Positions 1 through 9,664 of a DNA stretch of 64,000 nt are shown here, one piece after another. Positions within the stretch are counted from its first letter, which is position 1. Every line of letters starts with the position of its first letter. The notes beneath the pieces are model-generated. The model was not told where the DNA came from and did not search any database. It saw only the letters and a list, made by a program, of their open reading frames with translations. This stretch comes from Silvania confinis (GTDB lineage Bacteria; Pseudomonadota; Gammaproteobacteria; Enterobacterales; Enterobacteriaceae), in assembly GCF_025564085.1 (NCBI RefSeq), contig NZ_JAMGZJ010000070.1:116350-180349 (forward strand). The letters are read 5' to 3'. The translations under genes were made by a program, and so were the position numbers.

Positions 1-463
1 TAGCGATTTCTACCAGCTGCTGCTGCCCCAGACCCAGGTCGCCCACCCGGGTGTCGGGGGAGATCGCCAGGCTCACCTGCGCCAGCAGCTTTTCGCAGCG
101 CAAGGTCATGGTGTCGTAATCCAGGATGCCGTGACGGGTGACCTCGGCGCCGAGGAAAATATTCTCCAGCACGGTCAAGTGCTTCACCAGCGCAAGCTCC
201 TGGTGAATGATGGCGATGCCTTTGCGTTCGGTATCGCGGATATGCGTGGCCTGCAGGGTTTCGCCGGAAAAGACAATTTCACCGTCATAGCTGCCGTGGG
301 GATAAATGCCGCACAGCACCTTCATTAACGTGGACTTGCCCGAGCCATTTTCGCCGCACAGCGACACGATCTCACCGGGATTGACGCGCAGGCTGACGTT
401 ATCGACAGCCTTCACCGCGCCGAACGCTTTGGTGATACTTTTCATTTCAAGTAAATAAGACAT
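1..463 (-). CDS. xylG: D-xylose ABC transporter ATP-binding protein XylG (partial, N-terminal part)
   Basis: This is the N-terminal part of the cytoplasmic ATPase that powers the XylFGH high-affinity xylose importer. The visible 154 residues start [15 protein letters not shown] and carry the Walker A motif GENGSGKST near residues 38-46, followed by the first of the two ABC domains expected for sugar-type ATPases. The gene runs off the left edge of the window, where the rest of xylG and then xylH should follow. It lies 71 bp downstream of xylF on the same strand, so it is presumably co-transcribed from the xylF promoter. Identity is firm from similarity to E. coli XylG and from the neighbours. 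Confidence 0.96.
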   Translation of the reverse strand, partial: MSYLLEMKSITKAFGAVKAVDNVSLRVNPGEIVSLCGENGSGKSTLMKVLCGIYPHGSYDGEIVFSGETLQATHIRDTERKGIAIIHQELALVKHLTVLENIFLGAEVTRHGILDYDTMTLRCEKLLAQVSLAISPDTRVGDLGLGQQQLVEIA

Positions 464-534
464 AACTGCTCCACATGACCCGAAGGAGAACAAAACAAGT
501 CGATGCGCCCCCGCCAGGCAGGGGCGATGCGGAA

Positions 535-1527
535 TTACAGTTCGCTCTTTTTATGGAAACCGTCTTTCACCACGGTGGCGTCAATATTCTCTTTATTGAC
601 TTCGATAGGGGTCAGTAAGCGGGAAGGGACATCTTTCAGGCCATTATTTAAGCTGGCATCCGCTTTGGGCTGCTGGCCATTTCCCAGCTCAACGGCAATT
701 TCAGCCGCAGTGGTGGCAAGTTCGGTGATGGGCTTATATACCGTCATGGTTTGTGTACCGGCGACAATACGTTTCACCCCGGCCAGATCCGCATCCTGTC
801 CGGAGATAGCCACTTTCCCTGCCAGACCCTGGGCACTCAGTGCCTGGATCGCGCCACCGGCAGTGGCATCGTTAGAGGCGACCACGGCATCGATTTTGTT
901 GTTGTTGGCGGTTAACGCGTTCTCCATGATTTTCAGCGCATTTTCCGGTAACCAGCCGTCAGCCCACTGGTCGCCAACGACTTTAATTTTGCCCTGGTCA
1001 ATGTAAGGTTTGAGCACCTTCATCTGCCCTTCGCGGAACAATTTGGCGTTGTTGTCCACCGGCGAGCCGCCCATCAGGAAATAATTCCCTTCAGGTACTT
1101 TCGCCACCAGGCTTTGCGCCTGTAATTCGCCGACCTTTTCATTGTCGAAAGAAATATAATAATCGATGTCGGCGTTATTAATCATGCGATCGTAGGCCAG
1201 CACTTTAATACCTTCGCGCTTTGCTTCTTTTACCACATTACTTAATACTTGACCGTTGTACGGAATAATAACCAGAACATCGACGCCGCGGTTAATCATA
1301 TTTTCTATTTGCGACATCTGCGTTTCTTCGTTGCCATTGGCCGACTGAACAAAAACTTTTGCACCTAAAGCTTCTGCTTTATTCACAAAAATATCGCGAT
1401 CTTTTTGCCAGCGTTCCAGGCGGAGATCGTCAATCGCCATCCCGATTTTGACTTCTTTTGCATAACCCGCCGTGCTTGCCAGCAGCAGCGAAGCACAGAG
1501 AGTAAGGCACAGGTTCTTTATCTTCAT
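535..1527 (-). CDS. xylF: D-xylose-binding periplasmic protein XylF
   Basis: Periplasmic binding protein that captures D-xylose for the XylFGH ABC importer. The 330-residue product starts [20 protein letters not shown] with a typical signal peptide cleaved near [10 protein letters not shown], and the length equals E. coli XylF. Sugar-binding type 1 periplasmic fold motifs such as [11 protein letters not shown] and [13 protein letters not shown] are visible. An upstream in-frame ATG at 1596 was rejected because it would place 23 unrelated residues before the signal peptide. First gene of the xylFGH unit, divergent from xylAB. Expression is expected to need XylR with xylose and CRP. Confidence 0.97.
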   Translation of the reverse strand: MKIKNLCLTLCASLLLASTAGYAKEVKIGMAIDDLRLERWQKDRDIFVNKAEALGAKVFVQSANGNEETQMSQIENMINRGVDVLVIIPYNGQVLSNVVKEAKREGIKVLAYDRMINNADIDYYISFDNEKVGELQAQSLVAKVPEGNYFLMGGSPVDNNAKLFREGQMKVLKPYIDQGKIKVVGDQWADGWLPENALKIMENALTANNNKIDAVVASNDATAGGAIQALSAQGLAGKVAISGQDADLAGVKRIVAGTQTMTVYKPITELATTAAEIAVELGNGQQPKADASLNNGLKDVPSRLLTPIEVNKENIDATVVKDGFHKKSEL

Positions 1528-1897
1528 AATTGTATTACCTTTTGTAGGGTTAGCTTGCTGAGATAAAAGAAACAATTGTTGCAAGAGACGTAGCAAATTC
1601 TTAACGGGGAATGGCAGGCTGGCAATTACAGATTTTTATCTTCTCGTTACGATATTTGGTTTATTTCCGGATTTATGACCGCGATCGTATTTTAAATAAC
1701 GTAACGTACTCATTACACGTGATTCTGTAATTGGTACCGAGAAAATAGTTTGCCTGCATATTAATTTTGCGAGCCAGAGCACATTTGTGCATTCTCTCAA
1801 TAGCAGAGTGAAATAACGTAATTGAGCAACCGACGATCACTATTCAGTATTAATACAGAATCTACTTTTCGCCGCACCCCTGATTATGGAGCTCAAT
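1528..1897. promoter_or_regulatory. xylF/xylA divergent control region
   Basis: This 370-bp intergenic region holds no gene and must contain both divergent xyl promoters. In E. coli the equivalent region carries two XylR sites and one central CRP site. Here the 11-mer AAATAACGTAA occurs twice on the plus strand, at 1694-1704 and 1811-1821; the second copy sits where the E. coli xylA-proximal XylR site lies (context agagtgaaataacgtaattgag). A CRP-like element, TTGTGCATTCTCTCAA, lies just upstream of it, around 1784-1801. The assignments follow from comparison with E. coli and are not proven here. Confidence 0.7.
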
Positions 1898-3220
1898 ATG
1901 CAAGCTTATTTTGACCAACTCGATCGCGTTCGTTATGAAGGCCCTAAATCTGCCAATCCTTTAGCCTTCCGTCATTACAACCCGGATGAGCTGGTGCTGG
2001 GTAAGCGCATGGAAGATCATCTGCGCTTTGCCGCCTGCTACTGGCACACCTTCTGCTGGAACGGGGCCGATATGTTTGGGGTGGGATCGTTCGATCGCCC
2101 CTGGCAGCAGCCGGGTGACGCGCTGGCGTTGGCAAAACGTAAAGCGGACGTGGCATTTGAGTTCTTCCACAAGCTGAATGTGCCGTATTACTGCTTCCAT
2201 GACGTGGATGTCTCACCGGAAGGGGCTTCGCTGAAAGAGTACCTGAACAACTTTGCCCAGATGGTCGATGTGCTGGCTGAAAAACAGCAGCAGAGCGGCG
2301 TGAAACTGCTGTGGGGAACCGCAAACTGCTTTACTAACCCGCGCTACGGCGCAGGCGCGGCCACTAACCCGGACCCAGAAGTGTTCAGCTGGGCAGCCAC
2401 CCAGGTGGTGACGGCGATGAACGCCACGCATCAGCTTGGCGGAGAAAACTACGTGCTGTGGGGCGGGCGTGAAGGCTACGAAACGCTGCTCAACACCGAT
2501 CTGCGCCAGGAGCGCGAGCAGATTGGCCGCTTCATGCAGATGGTGGTGGAGCATAAACATAAAATCGGCTTCCGCGGCACGCTGCTGATTGAGCCGAAAC
2601 CGCAGGAGCCCACCAAGCATCAGTACGATTACGACGTGGCGACCGTGTACGGCTTCCTGAAGCAGTTCGGGCTGGAAAAAGAGATCAAAGTGAATATCGA
2701 AGCCAACCACGCGACGCTGGCTGGGCACTCTTTCCATCACGAGATCGCTTCTGCTATCGCGCTGGGCATTTTTGGTTCCGTCGATGCCAACCGTGGCGAT
2801 CCGCAGCTCGGCTGGGATACCGACCAGTTCCCAATCAGCGTGGAAGAGAACGCGCTGGTGATGTACGAAATCATCAAAGCGGGCGGTTTTACCACCGGCG
2901 GCCTGAACTTTGATGCCAAAGTGCGTCGTCAAAGCACCGATAAATACGATCTCTTCTATGGTCATATTGGGGCGATGGACACTATGGCGCTGTCGCTGAA
3001 AGTGGCTGCCCGGATGATCGAAGACGGCGAGCTGGATAAGCGTGTGGCAAAACGCTATGGCGGCTGGAACAGTGAGCTGGGTCAGCAAATTTTGAAAGGC
3101 CAGTTATCCCTGACTGAGATCGCGAAGTACGCTGAACAGCATCATCTCGCGCCGCAGCACCAGAGTGGCCATCAGGAATTGCTGGAAAATCTGGTGAATC
3201 GCTACCTGTTCGATAAGTAA
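1898..3220 (+). CDS. xylA: Xylose isomerase XylA
   Basis: Cytoplasmic, divalent-metal-dependent enzyme that converts D-xylose to D-xylulose, the first catabolic step. The 440-residue product starts [17 protein letters not shown] and equals E. coli XylA in length. Visible signatures are the catalytic-histidine region FCFHDVDV-like ([13 protein letters not shown], near residue 101), the metal-binding [14 protein letters not shown] and the [17 protein letters not shown] segment. A second in-frame ATG lies 12 bp upstream at 1886, but the start at 1898 is preceded by GGAG (1888-1891) at good spacing and matches E. coli. Followed after 84 bp by xylB. Confidence 0.98.
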   Translation: MQAYFDQLDRVRYEGPKSANPLAFRHYNPDELVLGKRMEDHLRFAACYWHTFCWNGADMFGVGSFDRPWQQPGDALALAKRKADVAFEFFHKLNVPYYCFHDVDVSPEGASLKEYLNNFAQMVDVLAEKQQQSGVKLLWGTANCFTNPRYGAGAATNPDPEVFSWAATQVVTAMNATHQLGGENYVLWGGREGYETLLNTDLRQEREQIGRFMQMVVEHKHKIGFRGTLLIEPKPQEPTKHQYDYDVATVYGFLKQFGLEKEIKVNIEANHATLAGHSFHHEIASAIALGIFGSVDANRGDPQLGWDTDQFPISVEENALVMYEIIKAGGFTTGGLNFDAKVRRQSTDKYDLFYGHIGAMDTMALSLKVAARMIEDGELDKRVAKRYGGWNSELGQQILKGQLSLTEIAKYAEQHHLAPQHQSGHQELLENLVNRYLFDK

Positions 3221-3227
3221 GTGTTAT

Positions 3228-3281
3228 TGCCGGGCTGCGCTTGCCCGGCCTACGTTTTTGCCAGCCCGGTTCGCCCGGGCA
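3228..3281. repeat. REP-type palindromic pair between xylA and xylB
   Basis: Two GC-rich imperfect palindromes follow each other: tgccgggctgcgcttgcccggc (3228-3249) and agcccggttcgcccgggc further right. The first has the classic enterobacterial REP arrangement, with GCCGG arms and a CCTACG tail. REP elements in operons commonly protect or separate the flanking parts of the transcript. Confidence 0.65.
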
Positions 3282-3304
3282 TTTTCAGTTAAGGAACCCA
3301 CTCT

Positions 3305-4759
3305 ATGTATATCGGGATCGATCTTGGCACTTCGGGTGTTAAAGCCATTCTGTTAAATGAACAGGGCGACGTGCTGGCAACGCACACAGAAAAACTGCAC
3401 GTTTCGCGGCCGCACCCGCTCTGGTCAGAGCAAGACCCCGAACAGTGGTGGCAGGCAACGGATCGCGCCCTGAAAGCGCTGGGCGAGCAGCACACTCTGC
3501 GTGAAGTGAAAGCGCTGGGGATTGCCGGGCAGATGCACGGTGCTACGCTGCTGGATAAAGACAACCGCATTTTACGCCCGGCGATTCTGTGGAACGACGG
3601 CCGCTGCGGCGAAGAGTGCGCGCTGCTCGAAGCGCGCGTACCGACATCGCGCGCGATCACCGGTAACCTGATGATGCCGGGCTTTACCGCGCCGAAATTA
3701 TTGTGGGTGCAGCGCCATGAGCCGGAGATTTTTAGCCAGGTGGCAAAGGTGCTGCTGCCAAAAGACTATCTGCGCCTGCGCATGACCGGGGAGTACGCCA
3801 GCGACATGTCCGATGCGGCAGGCACGATGTGGCTGGACGTGGAAAAGCGCGACTGGAGTGAGCCGATGCTCGAGGCCTGCCATCTCACCCGGGACCATAT
3901 GCCTGCGCTGTTTGAAGGCTGCGAGCCAACCGGCACACTGCTGGCGTCGGTGGCTGAGCGTTGGAATATGCCGGCCGTGCCGGTGGTGGCGGGTGGCGGG
4001 GATAACGCCGCGGGTGCCGTTGGTGTAGGAATGGCCGATGCCGGACAGGCGATGCTGTCGCTCGGGACGTCCGGTGTCTATTTTGCCGTCAGCGATGGCT
4101 ATCGCAGCAACCCTGAGAGCGCGGTGCACAGTTTCTGTCATGCGCTTCCCGGCAAATGGCATTTAATGTCGGTGATGCTCAGTGCTGCTTCCTGTCTGGA
4201 CTGGGCGGCAAAGCTGACCGGGCTGGACAGCGTACCGGCACTGATTGATGCCGCCCAGCAGGCGGATGAAAACGCAGGCGCAGTCTGGTTCCTGCCGTAC
4301 CTCTCTGGCGAACGCACCCCGCATAACAATCCGCAGGCGAAGGGGGTGTTCTTTGGCTTAACCCATCAGCACGGCCCTGCCGAACTGGCGCGCGCGGTGC
4401 TGGAAGGGGTGGGCTATGCGCTGGCCGACGGCATGGATGTGGTGCATGACTGCGGACTAAAACCGACCAGCATTACCCTGATTGGCGGCGGGGCACGAAG
4501 CAGCTACTGGCGACAGATGCTGGCGGATATTAGTGGCCATCAGCTGGATTACCGCACTGGCGGAGATGTCGGGCCCGCGCTGGGTGCCGCCCGGCTGGCG
4601 CAGATTGCCATCAACCCTGCTAAGCCGCTATCGACACTGCTGCCGCAGCTGGCGCTGGAGCAACAGCACACACCGGATGCCGCCCGCCATGCGCGCTACG
4701 CCGAACGACGTGAAGTGTTCCGTAAAATTTATCAGCAGCTTCTGCCGCTGATGTCCTGA
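3305..4759 (+). CDS. xylB: Xylulokinase XylB
   Basis: FGGY-family sugar kinase that phosphorylates D-xylulose to xylulose 5-phosphate for entry into the pentose phosphate pathway. The product has 484 residues, the E. coli length. It begins MYIGIDLGTSGVKAIL, with the phosphate-1 ATP-binding motif of the actin-like kinase fold. The FGGY signatures are visible: MHGATLLDKDN and WNDGRC near residues 77-100, and the C-terminal GVGYALADGMDVV followed by LIGGGARSSYWRQMLAD. The start is supported by AAGGA at 3291-3295. Second gene of the xylAB unit. Confidence 0.98.
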   Translation: MYIGIDLGTSGVKAILLNEQGDVLATHTEKLHVSRPHPLWSEQDPEQWWQATDRALKALGEQHTLREVKALGIAGQMHGATLLDKDNRILRPAILWNDGRCGEECALLEARVPTSRAITGNLMMPGFTAPKLLWVQRHEPEIFSQVAKVLLPKDYLRLRMTGEYASDMSDAAGTMWLDVEKRDWSEPMLEACHLTRDHMPALFEGCEPTGTLLASVAERWNMPAVPVVAGGGDNAAGAVGVGMADAGQAMLSLGTSGVYFAVSDGYRSNPESAVHSFCHALPGKWHLMSVMLSAASCLDWAAKLTGLDSVPALIDAAQQADENAGAVWFLPYLSGERTPHNNPQAKGVFFGLTHQHGPAELARAVLEGVGYALADGMDVVHDCGLKPTSITLIGGGARSSYWRQMLADISGHQLDYRTGGDVGPALGAARLAQIAINPAKPLSTLLPQLALEQQHTPDAARHARYAERREVFRKIYQQLLPLMS

Positions 4760-4780
4760 AACGTTGGTACAGGTTTTGTT

Positions 4781-4808
4781 GGCCCGGCAAGCGAAGCGCC
4801 GCCGGGCA
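4781..4808. repeat. REP-like palindrome between convergent xylB and wecH
   Basis: The segment ggcccggcaagcgaagcgcc followed by gccgggc forms a GC-rich hairpin with GCCCGGC/GCCGGGC-type arms, lying 22 bp after the xylB stop and immediately before the wecH stop. It resembles REP units and may work as a 3'-end stabiliser for both convergent transcripts. In E. coli the yiaB and yiaA genes occupy this interval; they are absent here. Confidence 0.6.
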
Positions 4809-4809
4809 A

Positions 4810-5805
4810 TTAACTGACAAACCGGCGTTTATCCACACGCTGTAGCAGCATCGACAGCGCCAGGCTTACAGCCAGCGTGACCAAGAAAATCCACACAATA
4901 TCCAACAGCGGCCAGCTTTTTAACTCCACGCCACGCGTGCGCAGGGCGTGGATCACCAGCGCGTGAAAACCGTAAATCCCCAGTGAGTTCCGCGATATCA
5001 ACCCCAGCAGCGGCAACGGGCGGCTATTGAGCGTATTTTTTACCAGCGTGAACAGCGCCACGGCACAGATGAATACCATCGGGCCGCAGTAGAGGTACCA
5101 GGTATCAGCGAAGCTACCGCGCCACTGCAGCTCATGTAGCGTGCCCCGGGAGATCATCACCACGGCGGCGATAAACAGTACCGCACAAATCCCGTTCAGC
5201 CAGCGCTTGCGGGTGTCCATCATGCCAATGGCCCGGCCCAGCATGCCGTACAGCACGTAATAGAACGTATCGCCGTTGATATACAGATTGACCGGCAGCC
5301 ACTCAAATCCGCCGATTTTTTGCGAGACAGTATTGGGGTTGGCGACCACGCCAATCACCACCATCAGCGCCAGCAGCATTTTTCCGTTCGCGCTTTTCAC
5401 CTGCAGCAGCGGGGAGAGCAGATAAATCACGATAATGGCGAAGAAAAACCACAGATGGTAGAACACCGGCTTTTGCAGCAGGTATCTCATCGACAACTCG
5501 CTGTTGATCGAGGTAAACAGCACGATATAGAGGAGTGATACGGTGCTGTAAAACAGCAGGCACAGGCCAATACGCAAAAAGTGGCGCGGTTGGGCGCTGC
5601 GTTCGCCAAAAAAGAGATAGCCGGAGATCATGAAGAACAGCGGCACGCTCACGCGCGAAGCGGAGTTGAGAACGTTGGCAATATCCCAGTTAACGAGGCT
5701 GATGCTGGCGGCATTGGTGATATACCAGGTGGTGGTGTGGATCATGACCACCATTAAACAGGCAATTCCCCGCAGATTATCAATCCAGTTAATTTTATCC
5801 TGCAT
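4810..5805 (-). CDS. wecH: O-acetyltransferase WecH (enterobacterial common antigen)
   Basis: Integral inner-membrane acyltransferase of the acyltransferase-3 family. In E. coli, WecH (YiaH) adds O-acetyl groups to N-acetylglucosamine residues of enterobacterial common antigen. The 331-residue product begins [27 protein letters not shown], with the family's conserved N-terminal DNLRGIA and H motif, then [18 protein letters not shown], and about ten hydrophobic segments. Length and sequence match E. coli WecH closely. Convergent with xylB and divergent from ysaB, with a 183-bp intergenic region that should hold the promoter. Confidence 0.95.
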   Translation of the reverse strand: MQDKINWIDNLRGIACLMVVMIHTTTWYITNAASISLVNWDIANVLNSASRVSVPLFFMISGYLFFGERSAQPRHFLRIGLCLLFYSTVSLLYIVLFTSINSELSMRYLLQKPVFYHLWFFFAIIVIYLLSPLLQVKSANGKMLLALMVVIGVVANPNTVSQKIGGFEWLPVNLYINGDTFYYVLYGMLGRAIGMMDTRKRWLNGICAVLFIAAVVMISRGTLHELQWRGSFADTWYLYCGPMVFICAVALFTLVKNTLNSRPLPLLGLISRNSLGIYGFHALVIHALRTRGVELKSWPLLDIVWIFLVTLAVSLALSMLLQRVDKRRFVS

Positions 5806-5988
5806 TCATCCCTCTGTTTACCCATTAAAAACAGTCTGACTGCGGTTATGCTCCAGTTTCTCACTGGAAAAGTCTGAGTTTACTTCACCCTGCTTGTGTC
5901 AGGGTGGCGAGATTCGCAGAATGCCAGACCGTAATCTATAAAGTTTAGATATTAAAAATAACAGCCACCGTTCAGGGCGATAATAAAA

Positions 5989-6291
5989 ATGATGAAGCGC
6001 GTAATGTTAATGGTACTTCCCGCGTTGCTGGTTGGTTGCGCGGTTCAGGACATTGAACCGACGCAAAAGGCGCAAACCCACAAAGTCAGCCCGGTGCGTT
6101 CGCTGGATATGGAGCAGTTGTGTAAGGATCAGGCGGCCAAGCGCTACAATACCGGTGCGCAAAAAATCGACGTGACCGCATTTGAACAGTTCCAGGGGAG
6201 CTATGAAATGCAGGGCTTCACTGCTCGCAATGAGAGTTTCATCTGTTCTTTTGACCCTGAGGGGCATTTTTTACATCTTTCGATGCGTTAA
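5989..6291 (+). CDS. ysaB: Small lipoprotein YsaB
   Basis: A 100-residue predicted lipoprotein of unknown function. The N-terminus MMKRVMLMVLPALLVGC is a short lipoprotein signal peptide with lipobox LVGC and acylated Cys17; the following VQD does not give an inner-membrane Asp at +2. Two adjacent ATG codons (5989, 5992) are both possible starts. The mature part is polar and contains one further pair of cysteines (LCKDQ, FICSF) that could form a disulfide. E. coli has ysaB at the same position between wecH and glyQ. No function is known to me. Confidence 0.85.
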   Translation: MMKRVMLMVLPALLVGCAVQDIEPTQKAQTHKVSPVRSLDMEQLCKDQAAKRYNTGAQKIDVTAFEQFQGSYEMQGFTARNESFICSFDPEGHFLHLSMR

Positions 6292-6450
6292 GGCGACGGT
6301 GTGATAGGGCTGGCGGTCTCCTGCGGGCGCTGTCAGCAATGCTTATTTCCCAATTTTCCCTAAACAGCCCCGTTTCGTACTGTATATCTTACGGTCAGCG
6401 GGTATACTGATCCCTTCCTTTAAAACCACACGTATCCAGCACGAAATCCT

Positions 6451-7362
6451 ATGCAAAAGTTTGATACTAAGACCTTCCAGGGCTTGATCCTGACCTTACA
6501 GGATTACTGGGCTCGTCAGGGCTGCACCATCGTTCAACCATTGGACATGGAAGTTGGCGCCGGCACTTCACACCCGATGACCAGCCTGCGTGCGTTGGGG
6601 CCAGAGCCGATGGCAACCGCCTATGTGCAGCCATCCCGCCGTCCAACTGACGGCCGCTATGGCGAAAACCCGAACCGCTTACAGCACTACTATCAGTTCC
6701 AGGTGGTGATTAAGCCTTCTCCGGACAATATTCAGGAGCTGTATCTGGGCTCGCTGAAAGAGCTGGGCTTGGATCCGACTATCCACGACATTCGCTTTGT
6801 GGAAGATAACTGGGAAAACCCAACGCTGGGTGCCTGGGGTCTGGGCTGGGAAGTGTGGCTGAACGGCATGGAAGTGACGCAGTTCACCTACTTCCAGCAG
6901 GTTGGCGGTCTGGAGTGTAAGCCGATTACCGGCGAGATCACTTACGGCCTGGAACGTATGGCGATGTACATTCAGGGCGTAGACAGCGTTTACGACCTGG
7001 TCTGGAGCGACGGCCCGCTGGGTAAAACCACCTACGGCGACGTGTTCCATCAGAACGAAGTGGAACAATCCACCTATAACTTCGAATACGCCGACGTCGA
7101 CTTCCTCTTCACCTGCTTCGAGCAGTACGAGAAAGAAGCTCAGCAGTTGCTGGCGCTGGAAACTCCGCTGCCACTGCCAGCTTACGAACGTATTCTGAAG
7201 GCCGCCCACAGCTTCAACCTGCTGGACGCCCGTAAAGCGATCTCCGTAACTGAACGTCAGCGCTACATTTTGCGTATCCGCACGCTGACCAAAGCCGTTG
7301 CAGAAGCTTACTACGCGTCCCGTGAAGCCCTTGGCTTCCCGATGTGCAACCGAAACAAATAA
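6451..7362 (+). CDS. glyQ: Glycyl-tRNA synthetase alpha subunit GlyQ
   Basis: Alpha subunit of the tetrameric bacterial-type glycyl-tRNA synthetase, which carries the class II catalytic core and charges tRNA-Gly with glycine. The 303-residue product starts [25 protein letters not shown] and contains the family signatures [19 protein letters not shown] near residue 57 and the [18 protein letters not shown] segment. Length equals E. coli GlyQ. A TATACT -10-like element at 6403-6408 lies 43 bp upstream, though I see no good -35 partner. The glyS start follows 9 bp after the glyQ stop, so the two are co-transcribed and made in step. Confidence 0.98.
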   Translation: MQKFDTKTFQGLILTLQDYWARQGCTIVQPLDMEVGAGTSHPMTSLRALGPEPMATAYVQPSRRPTDGRYGENPNRLQHYYQFQVVIKPSPDNIQELYLGSLKELGLDPTIHDIRFVEDNWENPTLGAWGLGWEVWLNGMEVTQFTYFQQVGGLECKPITGEITYGLERMAMYIQGVDSVYDLVWSDGPLGKTTYGDVFHQNEVEQSTYNFEYADVDFLFTCFEQYEKEAQQLLALETPLPLPAYERILKAAHSFNLLDARKAISVTERQRYILRIRTLTKAVAEAYYASREALGFPMCNRNK

Positions 7363-7371
7363 GAGGCGGCC

Positions 7372-9441
7372 ATGTCTGAGAAAACTTTCCTGGTGGAAAT
7401 CGGCACCGAAGAGCTGCCACCAAAAGCCCTGTGCAGCCTGGCGGAATCCTTTGCTGCGAACGTGACGGCAGAGCTGGACAGTGCTGGCCTCGCGCACGGC
7501 AAGGTTGAGTGGTTTGCTGCCCCGCGCCGTCTGGCGCTGAAAGTGGCAGCGCTGGCTGCTGCACAGCCGGATCGCGAAGTCGAAAAACGCGGCCCGGCGA
7601 TCGCCCAGGCGTTTGACGCCGAAGGCAAAGCGAGCAAAGCGGCAGAAGGCTGGGCGCGTGGCTGCGGTATCACCGTTGACCAGGCCGAACGTCTGACCAC
7701 CGACAAAGGCGAGTGGCTGCTGTATCGCGCGCATGTTAAAGGTGAAAGCGCAGAAGCGCTGCTGCCAAACATGATCGCCACGTCACTGGCAAAACTGCCG
7801 ATCCCGAAACTGATGCGCTGGGGTGCAAGCGACGTCCACTTCGTGCGTCCGGTTCACACCGTGACCCTGCTGCTCGGCGATGCGCTGATCCCGGCTACCA
7901 TTCTGGGTGTAACCTCCGATCGCGTGATCCGCGGCCATCGCTTTATGGGCGAGCCAGAGTTCACCATCGATAACGCCGATCAGTATCCGGCCATCCTGCT
8001 GGAGCGCGGCAAAGTCATTGCTGACTACGAACTGCGTAAAGCCAAAATTAAAGCAGACGCGGAAGAAGCGGCACGCCAGATTGGCGGTAATGCCGATCTG
8101 AGCGACAGCCTGCTGGAAGAAGTGACCTCGCTGGTTGAGTGGCCAGTGGTGCTGACCGCGAAGTTCGAAGAGAAATTCCTCGCGGTGCCATCCGAAGCGC
8201 TGGTACACACCATGAAGGGTGACCAGAAGTACTTCCCGGTCTACGCTAACGACGGCAAACTGCTGCCTAACTTTATCTTCGTGGCGAATATCGAATCGAA
8301 AGATCCGATTCAGATTATCTCCGGTAACGAGAAAGTGGTGCGTCCGCGTCTGGCGGATGCCGAGTTCTTCTTTAATACCGACCGTAAAAAGCGTCTGGAA
8401 GATCATCTTCCGCGTCTGCAAACCGTACTGTTCCAGCAGCAGCTGGGTACGCTGCGCGACAAGACCGATCGTATTGCGGAGCTGTCCGGCTGGATTGCCC
8501 GTGAAATCGGTGCCGACGTTAACCACGCGACCCGTGCAGGCCTGCTGTCCAAGTGCGACCTGATGACCAACATGGTGTTCGAATTTACCGACACCCAGGG
8601 CGTAATGGGCATGCACTACGCGCGCTTCGATGGTGAAGCGGAAGACGTGGCCGTGGCGTTGAACGAACAGTATCAGCCGCGCTTTGCCGGTGATGAACTG
8701 CCGTCTAACCCGGTGGCGTGCGCGGTTGCGATTGCCGACAAGATGGACACCCTCGCGGGTATCTTCGGCATCGGCCAGCATCCGAAGGGCGACAAAGATC
8801 CCTTTGCGCTGCGTCGTGCTGCGCTGGGCGTGCTGCGTATCATCGTTGAGAAGAACCTGTCTCTGGATCTGCAGACCCTGACCGAAGAAGCGGTACGTCT
8901 GTATGGCGATAAGCTGACTAACGCCAAGGTTGTGGATGAGGTGATCGACTTTATGCTGGGCCGTTTCCGCGCCTGGTATCAGGACGAAGGCTACACCGTC
9001 GACACCATTCAGGCGGTGCTCGCACGTCGTCCGACCCGTCCGGCCGATTTCGATGCCCGTATGAAAGCCGTTTCGCACTTCCGTACCCTGGAAGCAGCAT
9101 CTGCGCTGGCTGCGGCCAACAAGCGTGTTTCTAACATTCTAGCGAAATCTGACGATCAGCTTAACGACCGCGTGAACGCTGCCGTACTGAAAGAGCCAGA
9201 AGAAGTGGCGCTGGCGCTGCAGGTTGTGGTGCTGCGCGACAAGCTGGAACCGCTGTTCGCAGAAGGTCGCTACCAGGAAGCGCTGGTGGAGCTGGCGGAA
9301 CTGCGTGAGCCGGTCGATGCGTTCTTCGAAAAAGTGATGGTCAACGTGGAAGACAAAGCCTTGCGCGTTAACCGTCTGTCGATGCTCGAAAAACTGCGTG
9401 AGCTGTTCCTGCGCGTCGCGGATATTTCGCTGCTGCAGTAA
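7372..9441 (+). CDS. glyS: Glycyl-tRNA synthetase beta subunit GlyS
   Basis: Beta subunit of glycyl-tRNA synthetase, needed for tRNA recognition and for activity of the alpha2beta2 enzyme. The 689-residue product equals E. coli GlyS in length and begins [20 protein letters not shown]. The HD-like region [18 protein letters not shown], the [15 protein letters not shown] motif and the C-terminal anticodon-binding-like domain with [15 protein letters not shown] are visible. RBS-like GAGGCGG lies directly before the ATG. A strong intrinsic terminator at 9481-9505 ends the operon. Confidence 0.98.
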   Translation: MSEKTFLVEIGTEELPPKALCSLAESFAANVTAELDSAGLAHGKVEWFAAPRRLALKVAALAAAQPDREVEKRGPAIAQAFDAEGKASKAAEGWARGCGITVDQAERLTTDKGEWLLYRAHVKGESAEALLPNMIATSLAKLPIPKLMRWGASDVHFVRPVHTVTLLLGDALIPATILGVTSDRVIRGHRFMGEPEFTIDNADQYPAILLERGKVIADYELRKAKIKADAEEAARQIGGNADLSDSLLEEVTSLVEWPVVLTAKFEEKFLAVPSEALVHTMKGDQKYFPVYANDGKLLPNFIFVANIESKDPIQIISGNEKVVRPRLADAEFFFNTDRKKRLEDHLPRLQTVLFQQQLGTLRDKTDRIAELSGWIAREIGADVNHATRAGLLSKCDLMTNMVFEFTDTQGVMGMHYARFDGEAEDVAVALNEQYQPRFAGDELPSNPVACAVAIADKMDTLAGIFGIGQHPKGDKDPFALRRAALGVLRIIVEKNLSLDLQTLTEEAVRLYGDKLTNAKVVDEVIDFMLGRFRAWYQDEGYTVDTIQAVLARRPTRPADFDARMKAVSHFRTLEAASALAAANKRVSNILAKSDDQLNDRVNAAVLKEPEEVALALQVVVLRDKLEPLFAEGRYQEALVELAELREPVDAFFEKVMVNVEDKALRVNRLSMLEKLRELFLRVADISLLQ

Positions 9442-9480
9442 CCGTGCTTCTGCCCGGTATTACCCGGGACGACAGCTGCT

Positions 9481-9505
9481 AAAACCCGCTTCGGCGGGTT
9501 TTTTT
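9481..9505 (+). terminator. Intrinsic terminator of glyQS
   Basis: AAAACCCGC-TTC-GGCGGGTT followed by seven T residues: a stable GC stem with a U tract, 40 bp after the glyS stop. Confidence 0.92.
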
Positions 9506-9578
9506 ATGCTTGAAACGGTCAATAAAAAACCGCTATGCTACCCCTCGTTAACTTTCCTCCCTGGAGCGCATCCCGAAA

Positions 9579-9616
9579 ATGAACAATCACGACTGATGAA
9601 TTTCACTCCTTGCTAA
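9579..9616 (+). other. Two coupled mini-ORFs in the ABC-F leader
   Basis: ATG at 9579 opens a five-codon frame (MNNHD, stop TGA 9594-9596), which overlaps by one base the ATG at 9596 of a six-codon frame (MNFTPC, stop TAA 9614-9616). This TGATG arrangement lies 48 bp upstream of the ABC-F start. A GGAG at 9563-9566 is the only nearby ribosome-binding candidate and its spacing is poor. ABC-F genes of the antibiotic-protection class are often preceded by translated leaders, but these two frames may be chance. Confidence 0.3.
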
Positions 9617-9664
9617 ACGCTAATGCGTCAGCAGGGGATGCTTACATTTCATTCAGGAGTGCTT

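Noticed and set aside
7783..9078. Open frame of 431 codons opposite glyS
   Set aside because: Shadow frame; glyS is certain on the plus strand.
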